A DNA stretch of 64,000 bases from Atrichornis clamosus (Eukaryota; Chordata; Aves; Passeriformes; Menuridae), in the NCBI GenBank assembly GCA_013400975.1, contig WBMZ01012123.1, positions 1 to 64,000 on the forward strand. The letters run 5' to 3'. The notes below the pieces were generated by a model. The model was not told where the DNA came from. It saw nothing but the letters and a program-made list of their open reading frames with translations, and searched no databases. Below, piece after piece: positions 21,171 through 35,500 of the stretch (its first letter is position 1; the number at the start of each line of letters is the position of its first letter). The translations under genes and the position numbers were made by a program.

Positions 21171-24100
21171 ACAAAATGTAAGCATGCTACTCTATCTCCT
21201 TTAAATAAAATATCATCTCTTTTAATTTTTCATTTTTGTTTTTCCCTGGCCCCTTAGCAGCATCAGAATTATCCTTCAGACCTTCTTTGGGCTAATTGCT
21301 TAGAGGTCAAGTATTGCCCTGACTAATTTATAATTTCAGGGGCAAAACTTGTCTGAGGCATTTAATACGTTTCTGGATAGTTCTGAAGCCTATTCTCTAT
21401 TCTGTCTTGTACTTCTTTCTGATTACCTTTAGTATCTGAGTCTTTTTGGTGATGGCAGAAGCAAAGGCAGCCATTTATACCTCAGCTAATGCCCCACTGT
21501 TTCACAGCAAACACCTCTCCTGACGCAGAATTCCTGCAGGGCACTGTTTGCTATGGATACCCCAGTCAGAGTGAAAGGTGCAGACATTAGCTTTGGCCTC
21601 TGCACAGCATTTCCTTGGGGAGTTAAGTAGTAGATTGTAGTGATGTAAACTGGAATTTAGCCAGGGCAGCAGGGTCACTCGCCTCTAAGGTTGCAAAAGA
21701 CATTTCAATAATACTCTGAACAGCTCTGCATTTTAACTACTTCACTAACAGCACCTGAAGGGGAGAACTTGTGACAACAGTACCTTCACAAGATGAAATC
21801 ATTATCAAGTGGAAGAAATCATGAACAATATTTGTGTTACTGAAAAGCCAACTCAAGATGAAATCCCTATTCTTCAGAAATCACTGACAAAGCACCCTTT
21901 GACTTTATAGTCCAGGGTCACAAAGTCACATTGCCAACAACGAGGTAAAGTACTGAATCTAAAATACTGCTATAAACAGTGTTCTGAGTTGTATGTGGTT
22001 TGAAAGGGAATGTAGCCCAAGCTACTTACAAAGAATTTCTTGTTGGTAACACACAGAACGAAACCCTTTAGGTAAACACCATAATGTGGCTGTGAGGTAA
22101 GTTACCACACAGCTCTGGAACCTGCGTATCAGCAGTTCCTGAGGCTGTGGGTTTCTCAGATGCTTGGAACACGTAAGTGGCCACCATGGAAAGAAGCATT
22201 CCCACCTTCCAGCTAACATCTGCTGCCCACTTGTGCATCTCCTGTGCCAACACAAGCTGCCACTGCCTTTGTGGGGAACTGGCTGGGGAAAAAAATCTGC
22301 TTATAACGAAGCCAGATAATACATGAATAAATAGTTTAAGATGTTCACAGAACGGCAGTTCCACCAAGAACAGAGAATGACTTTTCTTCAAGAGGTTTTT
22401 TTATGCTCAGGAGATGAAGTTTTAATGTTGTACAGCCAAACCACACTCGTCTGTCCCAGAGCCTGTCCCTTGTGCTAGGGGAGACACAACCGCACCTGCA
22501 CCATTCCCAAGAGGTGTTTGATGTGATACCCAAAACAGCTCAGGAACCATGCAGCAATTCCAGGTTTCCCCTTCCACCCTCTTCCTCCACTCCCAAAGTA
22601 ATAGGTAAATAAACAAATGAAGCAGTGGCCAGCAGTTCAAAGAAAATACTTTTAGACTGATACTAGCAAGGCATTAAACTGTTGAGGACAAATATTCTCT
22701 TAGCTTCTCAAATGAAATCAGTTAAAGAATTATGAAGTTTTTAACATGTAATGAAGTATCACTGTTGGAGCCATGACCTTTGTCCTCTGTTGACCTTTGC
22801 AGATGCAGATGTGTAGCTAAGAATTAGGCTTATCATTTAAGAGCACACACTGCAGCCATTAACTCATCTAATTTCTTCATGAGAGCAGCAACAAATGAAT
22901 AGGCAGAAGGTAGTGCCCACACAAGCAAGAGGTTTTTGCCAATTTTCCAAAATGTCTTTCTTATACTGCTAGTTCCTTTATTTTAAAATAGCACAGAACT
23001 TGAATTATACCAGCCATAAAGCTGGTTATCAGTTACTGTTATTGATGCCTCAACTTATGTTTGTTTGCAGTGCTACTTAGTTTATTATATTTTTAGATTC
23101 AAGACTGTGATCAAAGCTTCAAATATCTTGGCTATTTGATTTCCTTTAGTGACCAAAGGAGTTTTCATTTCTTCCTCAAGCCAGTGAAACAAGCCAACAA
23201 ACAAACTCTCCAGCATTATCTGAGATATTATCTCTTTCATTTTTAGTTACTGACTTTACAAATAATAAAGTAACTTGGCACTCTTGTAAAGTTTGCTACT
23301 CAAAGGCAATACACAATTTTCACCAAAGTCAGACACCTCTGCTATGCCAGGTTTTGTTCAGACTGTTTCCTCTGTGCTTTGAGCTTTCCTGGGCCCTGCT
23401 CCTCTCTTGCAGTCCTAGCTCTTCTAAGGAAGAAACACAGGGAAAGCAGGGAGATCTTTCACAGCCTTCTTCCTTTCCCACTTTGAAAATTAAGCTTAAC
23501 ATAGCAAGAAGTTCATCTTATTCATTAAAATTATGTAAAGATGAGTTCAGAGTATGAAAGACAACTGAATGCGGCCTAGGAAGAGGGATGGAAGTGAGTG
23601 TGACACTCCCACTGTGACCGACCAGCAGCACAGGCACTGTTGGGATCAGGCTGCAAACACAATGAAGTGCAAGCCCCAGGGCACATCACTTCAGCATCCT
23701 GGTTTTTCATGTGAGCTGCAGATTGCTCCGTTTCCCCCATCACTTCAAAGAAGGAAAAGTACCAAAAATATAAACAGTAAAACGCAGTGCATGTGCTCTT
23801 AGTACAAAGAGACTATTTAAACCCTGAAAAGAGCCCTTTTTTGCTTGGCAAAGCGCAAACGAAAGCTGGATTTCTGAGAATTATCACATATCCTAGGAAA
23901 GGAAAATTTTTATAGTGCTTGCTCTGTCAGTCTGTACAGTATGTTATTTCTGGACTGCATATTCTGTGAGTAGGCTGGGGATACAGGGACAGTTTATCTT
24001 TCCTTTTCTATGAAATCCGCTAGCTGATCTCAAGGATTTAAATGGAAAGAAAAACTCACATCGCTTGCAAAATAAAATCCCACTTCTAAATCAACTGGTT

Positions 24101-27100
24101 TAGACAAAGCCAGAAAACCACCCCGAATACCCATCAGTGCAAATCACCTGGAAGCCATAAATAACAGGTTTCCAATTAACCAGCAAAAAATGTTCCAGAA
24201 ACATTTCAACTTGGAATAATGCAATGTAAGTAGAACTACTTACAAAACAATTAAAGATGGGCCTGGATATACAAACAGTGGAGGTTTCCTGCTGCCCTTC
24301 TCAGCTCATCAATAAATCAAGCCACTGACACAGTTCAGGCAAAACTAATTAGTAGACCCTGTAGAAATGCTGCAAAGATATCTCTCTATATAGATAGGTA
24401 GATAAATATAACACAACCATGCCTGAGACCTCAACTTAGAGATGGGTACCAGTTGAAACAAAACACGTCAAAAAAGGAAAGCTTCCTATTTACATTTTTT
24501 TTAAAATTCAAAAATTCTTAAGTAGTTTTTCAGACTAACTACAACTGTGTTACATATAATTTGGAAATCCTACATCCAGAGAAATAAATTTTAAGCATGC
24601 TTAGCTCTTTGTTACTCAAGAAAAAATGAATCTGCAGAAACTCACAGGTACCTGCTGAGGTTGCAAGAGTAGCGTCAGCAAGCAAAGGAACAGCAACGGG
24701 GAACAGACCAAAAAGAAACAGAAACATTCCTTAAAGCTTTAGGAAAAAGAAAACCAAAAAGTTCTATGCACAGCACAGTGTTGCTAGTTTTTCCCATAAT
24801 TTTGTGGGTTTGGGTTTCGTTTGCTCTCCAATGGCTACTTTTCATCTACCTGGAGCATTCACGTCTCCTTTCCATACGAATTTTCTGGTGCCGAGCCACA
24901 GACTCCTCGTCAGCAGGAGGTTCATGGTGACTCTCTCCTCTTACCAACTGCTCCTCTCAATTGACTTCCTGCAGAGTGACCTCCTGATCCAACAGGGCCA
25001 AATCTGACCAAAGGGTCCAAAAGTTATTTGGAAGGGGAGCGAGGTTGAGGGAGACGCACACAGAGAAATTGCAGGAAGTTTCATTTTTCTCATGGAACCA
25101 ACCCGGAGATCAATTTTTTCCTTTTGAATAACTCTCTCCTAGGAAATCACGCCAAGTGGGAGAGGTGGCTGCTGTGCCTTTTCCCTGTACTCACACACTG
25201 GGCCACCTGCAGTACCAGGAATGGAAGGGGATCCAGATGATCCTGTACAAATGCACAGGGACAATAATCTCACATTAAGACCCTGCTGACCTATGGACTT
25301 TAAAATATACTCAACAAAGAGAAATCTAACAAATTCAGTCTAGGTCATTTTTCTAAATAAGAATAATTAGGAAAAAACCAGAAAGGAGGTGTCCTCCAGA
25401 CACATCAAATGGACTTGAGAGATTACTACAATTTCATAATAGTTTTATTACAGTAATTAGTATAAAGGTGTTCAACCAGAGGTGGCCCAAAAACTTCACA
25501 AGTGCAACAGAGCAGATCACACAATAGAAAACAACAGATTAGGTTTGATTCTGGGCAACAGTTACCCTGGGTTTGTTTTAGATTTTTTTTTTAAGAAAAA
25601 TTTCTATTGGTGTAAGGCTCTAGGTCCTGTGAATTTGGAGCAAGCTAATAAGATGATAATTAAAACAACAACAGAGATCAAAACAGATGAAAGTAACTAG
25701 AACAGCAGATGCTAAGTAAGGAAAACTCTTACAGAATAAATGTATAAGACTTCATTAAATCTGCAGGAAATAAATATCAGTTCTATAATCCTCCAACTGA
25801 TAATCACAGGAACAAAAATTAAAGCAAACAAGGATCTTCTAAAAAAAAAAAAAATAAAGCTTTAGAGAGAAGTAAAGGGTCTCCAAAGGAAGATACGGAT
25901 AGCATCTGGAAACGGTTTTGTTTCTGTGTTAATTTCCACCATAGTCAGGCTCTGGACATCATGTGTGTGGTTCTCATCACTGAGGTGCAGTTTGCCCAAG
26001 CAAAGCCCTGGCAGGAACGGGGCACTTGTGCTGTTTCCAAAGCCCCCTCACGTCCCCCATGCACAAGTCCTTGCTGATCAAACAAAAGGCAAAGAGACCT
26101 GGAGGCTTCACAGCCACTCGACATCCAGCCTGAAATGTGGAACAAGCCACGGTGCTCAGTTCAGTGTGCTAAGCATTCATGACAAAAAACCAGACCTGGG
26201 CTGTACAAGCGGGCTGCTTTCAGTAAGGAATGTAAAACATGTGGTTGTTTTTGACATCCTTTCTAAAGGGGTTCAAGAGTTACAAAGAAACCACATCTAG
26301 ACTAATGCAAATGTGGCTCTCATAGAAATAAAGTTTAAAATATGAAGAGCTTAACAGAACTCATAAAATTGAAACTTTTAATGAATTACTGTTAGAACTT
26401 TTTTCTCCATTGGAAAAAAAAAATCTGTCCACTTAACCATAGGGATTAGGTTAATTTTCCTAACATTTTACTGAAATAATCACTTTAATTGTCATTTTCT
26501 TTTAAGTTTCATAATAACTGCAGGCTCAGATCTATAGAATTCAGTAAGAATGAAATCAGCAGGGTTCCACAGAAATGATCTGGGGATCTTTAGGTGTTGT
26601 TATTTCTCAAGACATTAGAAGAATAATGAATTCCATAGCAAATTCAAAATGATAAATTGAAAAGTCTACCTTTTTATTAGATCCAGTCAACATTAATTAT
26701 TTCTTAGGTAGAATCTGAGAGGTACAAAGCAGCTGTTTTTTATCCTATATTCATTTTCTAAATTCAATTTGACTATTCATTAATGAGATCACACTGCAAA
26801 GAATGAAATGTGAACCAACCCACTGTGCAAGTGTGCTAATCCTGTATTTACTGCTTGCTCACAAAAAGGTTAGGTTTCCATGTTCATAAAGGAAAAATTA
26901 GTGTAAATGAAGAAAATGTGTTTAAGGGAACTAAAACTAGAATATTAGAAATCACTGGAAAAATGAACCATTGAGAAATGCTGAAGTGCCCTATAGGAAG
27001 CTGTTAGGAGAGAAAGTCAAAAGAAGTAGGGATTTCTGGGGCTATTTTCTGTAAAACAGCAGTGAAATAGGGCTACGATGTGCATATTGCAGATCAGAGG

Positions 27101-29400
27101 GGTTGAAAGGTACCTGCAAATATTACGCCGGTCTAAATTTTTTGAGGGGAAAAAGGTTATTGTTGCTTCTTTTGATTAGTGAAGCCTGTCTTGTACTACA
27201 GGGGGGTGTCTGCTGTTTAAATACAGCACAAACATCGTCTGGGGCAAGGGGGGTTTGTGTGTGGTCACTGGCACAGGCAGAGATGAGCGTTAACAGGAGT
27301 TTGTTGGGGCCTGTAAAGCCAAATATATGTTCCAAATATGGCACAGGGGGCACACTGCAAATGTATTTGTCTATTTTTTTTGTCACACCGATGGAGACAA
27401 AATCCATCTTAAAAGCCATTACTGGAAGCTCAGTTTTATGAATTTTATGGCTTTGAGGGTTACAAACCAAAAGCAACAACATTAGGAAAAAAAAACAAAC
27501 ACCAAAACCCAAGCCAATTTCCCATCCACCCTCATGCCCCCAATTTGAAAAGCAGTAATATTTGTCATTTGAGATTATGGGCTTTGGAGAAATAGGGTTT
27601 GTTAACCCAAAGTGTTTCGTTTGCTCAGTTTGTGAGTTCCTCGTGAGTGGGGTAAAAACCAAACAACCATACAAAACAGCTGTGTTTGCATTTAAACAAA
27701 CATTAATTGATTGAAGTAATGAGTAACCTCAAAAAATAGTTTGGAAAGTTCATAGCATCCTTCAAATATTTGTAGACTATTAGAATTTAACTAATTTAAT
27801 TCTTTAGGTAATCTTTTGCTACAACTGTATCTGGAAGCAAGAGGTGGAAGGCACACCACACTTGTGTATAATGGATAAAAATTTTAAAAGTATGAGTTAA
27901 ATACTCTGAAAGGTTTTCTTGACAGTAAAGTCGAAGTACATGTCTAAAGTATTACACATCCTTAAAGGAATCTGCCATGTCAATGGTATATTCCATAAAA
28001 CAAGACAAGAATTTCTTACTTTATCAAGTATCATTCTTGTGATGCCAGATATCAGTGCCTAGACAGATTTTACTAACCATTTGTTCCATTAAAGTCTTTC
28101 AAAGCTGTACATTGTTGCATTCTGAAAGCAATTGGTCATTTTGGAAGAGGAAATGCAACTTCTGGGACTATTTGGTTTTTAATTTATATACTTTTCTGGT
28201 CATCTTAGTCAAAAGAAGTTACTAGAAAATGATCTTCTATTTACTTACCTTACATTTCATGCCTGTCATTAATTTATATTCCTATAATACTTTGGCCACT
28301 TACTTCTGAGTTTTTTCTACAGAAATCATAATTAATGTAAAATGAGGACTCCATAAATACAATACAAGGTGCTGTTCCATAGCAAAGAACGTATTTCTTT
28401 CAGGATTTTGCCTTGCCTGTAGTGTAAGCAGTATCAGCTCCCAGCTGGGAGCTAACCAGAGAAATCAGGAACTCTGCAATGAACCAAGATGCCCAGAAAC
28501 CACCGAGCTTCATGGCAGGCAAGTCCAAAACATGTACCTCATTAATTAACCCCACATTTCTGGACTGAACACTGGTTTGCTGAATAAGTTCCACTGCTAT
28601 TTAGAAAATAAAGTAGGTAATCAGGACCAGATGATATACACACATTTATTATTTTCTTAGTTTAATTTTTCTAAAATTCTGGAGCAGATAGTACTATTTA
28701 AAAGGATAAAAAGAAAACAATTCTAATCAAACTTAGCTTGCAATGAGGGTAGTTTATTGCACTAAATAAGTAATTCACCCCAAACCAAGCCCTGACTCTA
28801 GCTGCATAAAGCTCTGTGTGCAGGGAATGCAGAGCAGCAGACCAAGGGACACTGTTAATTAACCAAATCTAGTCAGAGAAACTGCTCACTTTGCCAGACA
28901 TTTTAAGTTGTTCCTACAATACTAGATGCAGTTCAAGTATGTTGATTTTTACCAGTCCAAATAAGATCAAAATTTTTCTCAGCTTCTCTCTGTTCAGAAA
29001 TTTAATAACACTAAAGTGACAAACTAAAAAACCCAGTCTTTCCATGTGAGTTTGAGCTCAATTTACTGGGACAATTCAGATGTATTAGGAATGACTTACA
29101 TACACATTTGCAAAAATCAAAGACTCCCAGGTCCCTTCAGAGAGTGACAAATGAAGGCAGGAGACAAATGTCACACCAAAGAGGTAGGTACCACAGGTTC
29201 TCAACCAGCTGCTGGTTTTCCGACACCACGTAAGTTGAAGAGGTTGCAAAAGTTTAAGTATGTGCTATGGCCTATAAAATTTGAAAACGTTCTTTATCTC
29301 CCCAAAGACCTGAGCTCCTAGATCTACCAAAGGAAAAGCCTACTTGGACAGCAGTTCAGCTGCTCAGGCGTACAGCCACATTTGAACCACAAACACACCC
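21171..29400. other. Intergenic, no gene recognised
   Basis: About 8 kb of AT-rich sequence. The longest ORF outside SLC40A1 exon 7 lies here (minus strand 27123-27674, 183 codons). It has a hydrophobic run near its middle but no recognisable domain and opposes an overlapping ORF. No RNA gene or CRISPR-like repeat seen. Confidence 0.65.
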
Positions 29401-29412
29401 CACTGGAGCCCA

Positions 29413-29493
29413 TGACGTCAATCAGAGGGAGAAGCTGGGCAGACAGGACCCTTCTGCTGAGCAAAAGTCTCACCTGAACAAACAATGACGTGA
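29413..29493. promoter_or_regulatory. Candidate CRE-containing regulatory element
   Basis: A perfect palindromic CRE, TGACGTCA, at 29413-29420 and a CRE-like TGACGTGA at 29486-29493 lie 66 bases apart. Between them at 29455-29463 is TGCTGAGCA, a partial MARE-like motif. CpGs are scarce in the flanks, so two CRE-type sites together are unusual. Regulatory function and target gene are inference only. Confidence 0.3.
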
Positions 29494-29500
29494 TCCCCAC

Positions 29501-32500
29501 GGTTCGTGCCTGTAGTGCATAACAGCAACTCAAGGTAATCAGGAATGTAATTATATTTGTACTTTGTATTTGCTAAGGTTGCATGGCTTAAAAGAATTTA
29601 CAGCTTTGGAATACCAATGCGTATCTATAGATGCTTTTTCACATTTTCCATTATAAATATCCTTCTCTATCTCGATGCGTATGGGATGATTCCAGGTGTG
29701 GAAACCCATTCTCAGAGTCATGGTAGGTACAGATTACCTCATGTCCCCGGGCTGCACTGTCTCCAGGTATCACACACATTCTCTAACACAGCACGAGCTG
29801 GTATCTACTGCAGTAGCTCCTGACAAGGAGCTGAGACTTGTAAAGGCAGTGGGAAGCTCAAACCATTTAATTCCAAGAGAGCAATTATACCACACACCCA
29901 CAAACCTGAAAGTGAGGCTGCCACCAAAAGCATGAGGACTCTTACTCCATGGCACTGAAATCATTGGATATTAACTCTCTGCATCTTTAGGGAAGCCGGC
30001 ACAAGATGTCAGTAGGCAGTATTTCAGCAAAGAATCTATGAATCATGTAGTTGTGAACGATTGGAAAAAACCCAAAATAACTCTTTGAAAAGCCTGAGCT
30101 TGTGTCAGGGACTGACTAAATGCATGTTTCTTGGGATCATTTGGAAAACCATCAGCATTACCACACAATTTAAAGCTTCTCTGCTAGAAAAGTTAAGGAT
30201 CCTACTGACAAACTTGTTCCGTGCACCACATGGTTAAAAAGCTTTTAAACCTACAGCTTTTTAAGAAATATGGGGAAAAAAAATCTGTTCCATATTTGTG
30301 TAAAGGATTATGGAAGTCTTGTACTAGGTGACAAAGGCCTCTTACTGCACATCCAGCTGGAGGCACCAGTGCTTGACTGGGCAGCAATGCCTCCACATAC
30401 ACTGGTGATGTGTAAATATGTAGGGTTTTGCTCTCACTTCTGGGGAAACTAAAACAATCCTGATTTATAATCACATACTCAGAAAATGTACAAATAGTGC
30501 CAGATTCAAATTATCATTTGAAATTAGACAGTTTTGAGACCATATATCCCCAAGATTAAAGCTAAAATCATGATCCAGAACTACTTATGCTACTAAGGAT
30601 GCTGATCTCACATGTGACAATAATATTACTGTGGACACAGTATATATATATATATATATACACCAAAGCAGTTTTAGTTTCATCTTACCTAGTTTTTAAT
30701 TTCTCACACGTGGTTTATAAATTCATAATTTGCCACGTGAAAGATTTTGTCTTTTAGTAAATGAAAGCAGAAAAACATGCCACACTTTGCCTTAATTCCA
30801 AGAACATATTCTCCAGATCCAAATCATATGATTTAAGGGTCATTTTTATTCCTTAATCATTACTTGTGGTCATTGAACCAGTCACAAGCCACAGCACTTC
30901 TCTGCTGCTACCAGTACCTAAAGCAGGGAGAAAGCTGACACAGCAGATAAGCTGTGGCTTGGATCGCTTACAAAAGGGGATCTTTCATGCTTAGCAATCC
31001 TCACTTGTGCAGGGAAAGGACACTTTGACTAACCACAAAAACAAAACAACTATTGAGTAACGCACAGTCTTCATTTTAGTGCTCCCCTGTCGGTTTTAGC
31101 ATGGATTTTTTTGCACTTTTTCCATTAAGTTTTCTTACCTCGCTTATTTATTTTAATTATTTTGCTAAAGAATGAACCACCCAGTGGATAAAGTTTTGTG
31201 TGTTTGTTGGTTTTGTTGTTTCACAGGTATATATTCCCACAAGAACCTCTGGAGCCACAGAAAGGACCATAGCAAGACAGACAGACAATCCTTAATCATT
31301 TCCTCCCTACAAAGCACACCTTGTGCTGTGTGGCCTCATCCTGCAGAAGCTGTCTATAAGGGCAACTTTTGTCCTGGATAAAATCTACTTTTTGGAGAAA
31401 AAACACAACCAGCTGTAAAATAACTGAGAGAAAGCATGAAGTATGCCTTTTACTGAGAGCTTTTATCTTCAATTTGTGATCTATGGGCAAGTGTATGGCT
31501 AAAGAAAAAAAACATCTTTTCTGCTATTAAAAAAATGTACCCGTACCAAGGATTTTATAACGTTTGAATTCCAAAGAGGAAAGACATTCAAAGATTAACA
31601 ACATACACATCTCTCAAACTGCACTTGACTAGATTAATCGCAAAAGTAGCTTTAGAATCTCTGGGGCTAATACAAAAGAGGAAAAGTATTTCCTTCCTCC
31701 AGCTCCCAAGAGCTGGCTTCCTTCATGAGACGACATGTATTCCATATGGCTGGGCATGGAAGCAGCTCTCCTGCCCTCAGCAACACCACACAGCCATCCT
31801 GACCAAAAATCCAAGGGGAAGGAGAAAAGGAAAAAAAAGCACCACATGCAAATTTCCATGCAAAAACACTGAAGGAGAATGCTACATCTGAAGGCAGAGA
31901 TGTCTAAGGTAATTGAAGAGATAAGAAAGCACAGTGTTTAAGTTGGACACCTTAGACACTTCATTTTTATTTCTCTTCCCAAGGCTCCTCTCTTGGGCTG
32001 TCCTGGAAAGAAATTAATCTTGCTAAAGAATTGAGAGTCTGTAAGCAGAAAAATAAAACATGGAGGTTTAAAGAAAAAATATAAAATAGAAACGTTAACA
32101 GGACTGGGTAACAAGGAGGTAGATGCTAAGAGGAAATATTTAGTTGTTGCTCCTGACTGGGATTTTACCTGAGACAGAGGTTTGGGGCTGAGGAGTGAGG
32201 TTTGCCTGTTCTGAGAGGAGCCTTTGCCTGTCTCAGTCACACAAGCAGGAAGACACAGTAATTTATCTGCAGTAGCTGACATCTCTGCTCTGGCTGTTAC
32301 TGGTGCAAAGCAGCCTGGAAAGCAAAATACTTCTGCTACCTCAGCTCCTGACCACAAGGAACTCGAGTACAAAAGAAAACAATTTTTGCCTTAGTTTTGT
32401 GCTTGGACATAATCAGGACCTACTCCCATTGAAAAAACGTCAAGTCTGAAGAGCACTTCAGTGAAGGGTTATGATGAAGGCAAAAATAATACTGAAAACC

Positions 32501-35500
32501 AGCTGCACTCACCTCTTGCCCTAGCGGGGAGGCATACAGCTTCTGGAAAGAGCTACAGACATAACAGCTCAAACGGGTAATAGAGTAAATCCATTACAGA
32601 ATTGAAGCCTTTTAACATTCCCAGGAAACAGAAACCAGGGTCAATTCACGCGAGTTTTGGACTGAGCATGAATTTCAAAAGCAAAATGTTCACAACCAGC
32701 CTTCTGCAAACAATCTGCAGAACCAGCAATTTCACCGAGAGAACTGAGTCCCACAGTTCAGGAGGGTCACGTCACCACAGTGACAAACTGTACACGGTTA
32801 CACCAAGAGACCACAGACAAGGCTTTGAGCTGTTCTACGATCCAATCAGCACAAATAAAATAATACCACAGTCTGCATTTTTTACTAGTTAGCACTGAAC
32901 TTTTTTGAGGAAGAAACAAATTGTCTAACACTTAAATTAAAAAATTGGGGTTATGTTATCTATGTTCAAGAGTTGTCTCTGTTGAGAGTCTTATAGTGAA
33001 AATATCAATTTTTGTCGTATAAGTAATCCCATTTCTGTTTTTAATTAATTTTCCAAGTATTTTAGTTGCATTATAATGGCAAACTACCTGTTCAGACAGC
33101 AGTTTAACCCATTAAACATAAGACAACAGACCTGTTTTTATAAAACTCTGACCCATAGGAACAACACAAGCAGCAAAAAGGGTATGATCCTGAAAAGCAA
33201 AATCATACTACATAGAACTAGACCACTCAGAACCTTCAACTGAAACACTTGGAGATATACCGCATCAAAATCACAGTACAGTCACACAGCAGTTAAGGTG
33301 TGAAGATGACTGCTTTTACAATTCTTTGCAAAAGTAGAAGAACTTAGCAATAATTCTTCCTCTGAAACAGCAAACCACGTTTTCCTTCTGGCAAGCAGCT
33401 GAATTATTAATGATTGTAAAGTATGTCAAAGATCTATCAATAGAAAGTGTACCAGGAGCGGAAAACACATCACCACCCATGTGTTACAGAGACCTCCCTT
33501 AACCTTACTCCTTTGAAATCTAGTTTGAATTAAGAGCTACATAAAACTTTGATGTAAAGCAAATAATTGTTCTGCTCAAAATACAAGCTGGTTTTGTGCT
33601 TTGAAGATATGTGGCAGTAAAGAGCGGGAAGTCACAAATGATTTCCATGGGAAACATATGACTCCACTGTACTCCTATCATTGCTCAGACATCTACTCCT
33701 GGGTCTTCTGATTACATTGTGAAAGGATGTGAAACCTCAGAAGTATTATTTCTTGTATATTTTTACATGTCATGAGCACAATGAATTTGCTTGCTCCCAG
33801 GGGCAAATCATAGAGCATGCTTATTGCTAGGCTCAGAATGCACTAAACCCAGGTTTTGATCTATTAAAAGAGACTATTTACAGCAAACGTTTCCTTTTTC
33901 AAGAAACTTCCCCTCTAAAATACCAAATTTTTTTGCACCTGTAGAGTTTGATGGTATGTATATGCTTAGATGAGGTTGCACCATTATGCACAGTGCACAT
34001 GTTATGGTTTTGGTACCAAAAAGCAAAAGCTGATCTAGCATAACCCATTTTCCCCTGAACATATAGGTCTACACCAGAAAGAACCATCAAACTCATCTGA
34101 GAAACCTTCCCTGTTTGTAGAGGCACAAGTATTTTTCAGGACTTTATAAAAAAAATTGCACGTCCAACACTGTAGTAAATTAAATTGAATGAAAAAATAA
34201 CTTTCATTCACCAAAAGGCAGAAAAAATGCCTGACCAACTAACTTTGGCAGACAACAGGTAAAAAAATGTATTCTTGCAGCTTTACAGGCAGACAGACTA
34301 GACTTTCACATACCTCACTGGATTTTACCCCGTTCTAGTCCAGTTTTCACCATGTACCTCTCAAAGTGTCTGAACATCTTTGCAACATCTTCCTGCTCAG
34401 AGCCTCTTGGCAACACACAGCCACTCCACAGCTGCTGCCTTGCCATCCCTGTGTCTCTGGCAAGTGTCTGCATTGTGTGAAAATGACTTTTGGCCCAAAA
34501 CACCATTTCTACAAGACCACTTTTTAATCAAAATTTCATTTAAGAATCCCTTCTTATCCTAGCACCTGAAATTACTTGAAACTAATATTATGCATATATT
34601 TATGACTCAAAATATTTACCTTCACTTTTAAGTTTGTCTATTTTGGTTTTCATTTTTAAGCCTCGTTTAGAAAAAAAGTGACTTCTCTGCAAGAGTGCAA
34701 ACAGGAGGTAGGGATTCTTTCTGGGCCATGTGCAAGGTGAAAGAGTACATTAGCTCTTTTCAAGGCAAAAATAGAGATCATGTGAGGAATGTGCCAACTT
34801 TCCATAGATAGCCAATAGACAGCAATTTAAGTTCCTAATTGCATTTCTGTTTTTCCAAGGCCAGGGGAAAGAGAAGAACTTCAAGGAAATGAAACTCCCC
34901 GATTACAAGTATCAGCATAACTTCATTTGCTATATCTGTGGTGAAAAACATGAGTTTTTCTTTCTAAGTACAGAAAGAACAGCAAATGTTCTAACAAGTG
35001 ACCCCGAGGTAAAGGGCACCACATGAATTTTCTGGTTCACACAGAAGGAATGTTTTGGAGTTGCCAGATCCTTGTATTGGAAGCCACAGTAAGCCCTCCT
35101 GATGTTGAATAGGCACTGGAGCAGGCTTTTCAGTGGCTAATGCATCCTTGCTAGTCACATCCTCTGAAAAAGGAGATGAATCTGCTCTCCAGCACAATCT
35201 TCCACATCAGTGGTTGCATGGAAGACATATATTTCGTGGCTGAGGTGAAGTTCATTGTATAAACTAAGCACAGACTTTGGTACACTGCAGATGGTGTTTT
35301 ACACATTGCTGACCTCATACCCACATCTTTCTAATCTGCACAGAGATGTTTTACTGTACCCTACCTCTCTCTTTAAGAAAGTATTTCCACTATTTTGTTA
35401 ATAAATTAGTATTTGAAGCCTAAAAGTCCAGAGTATTGACTTTCCCTCAAAACTAGCTTTAAAATTTCCAGTCATAGACACACCATGACAGAACTGTGGC

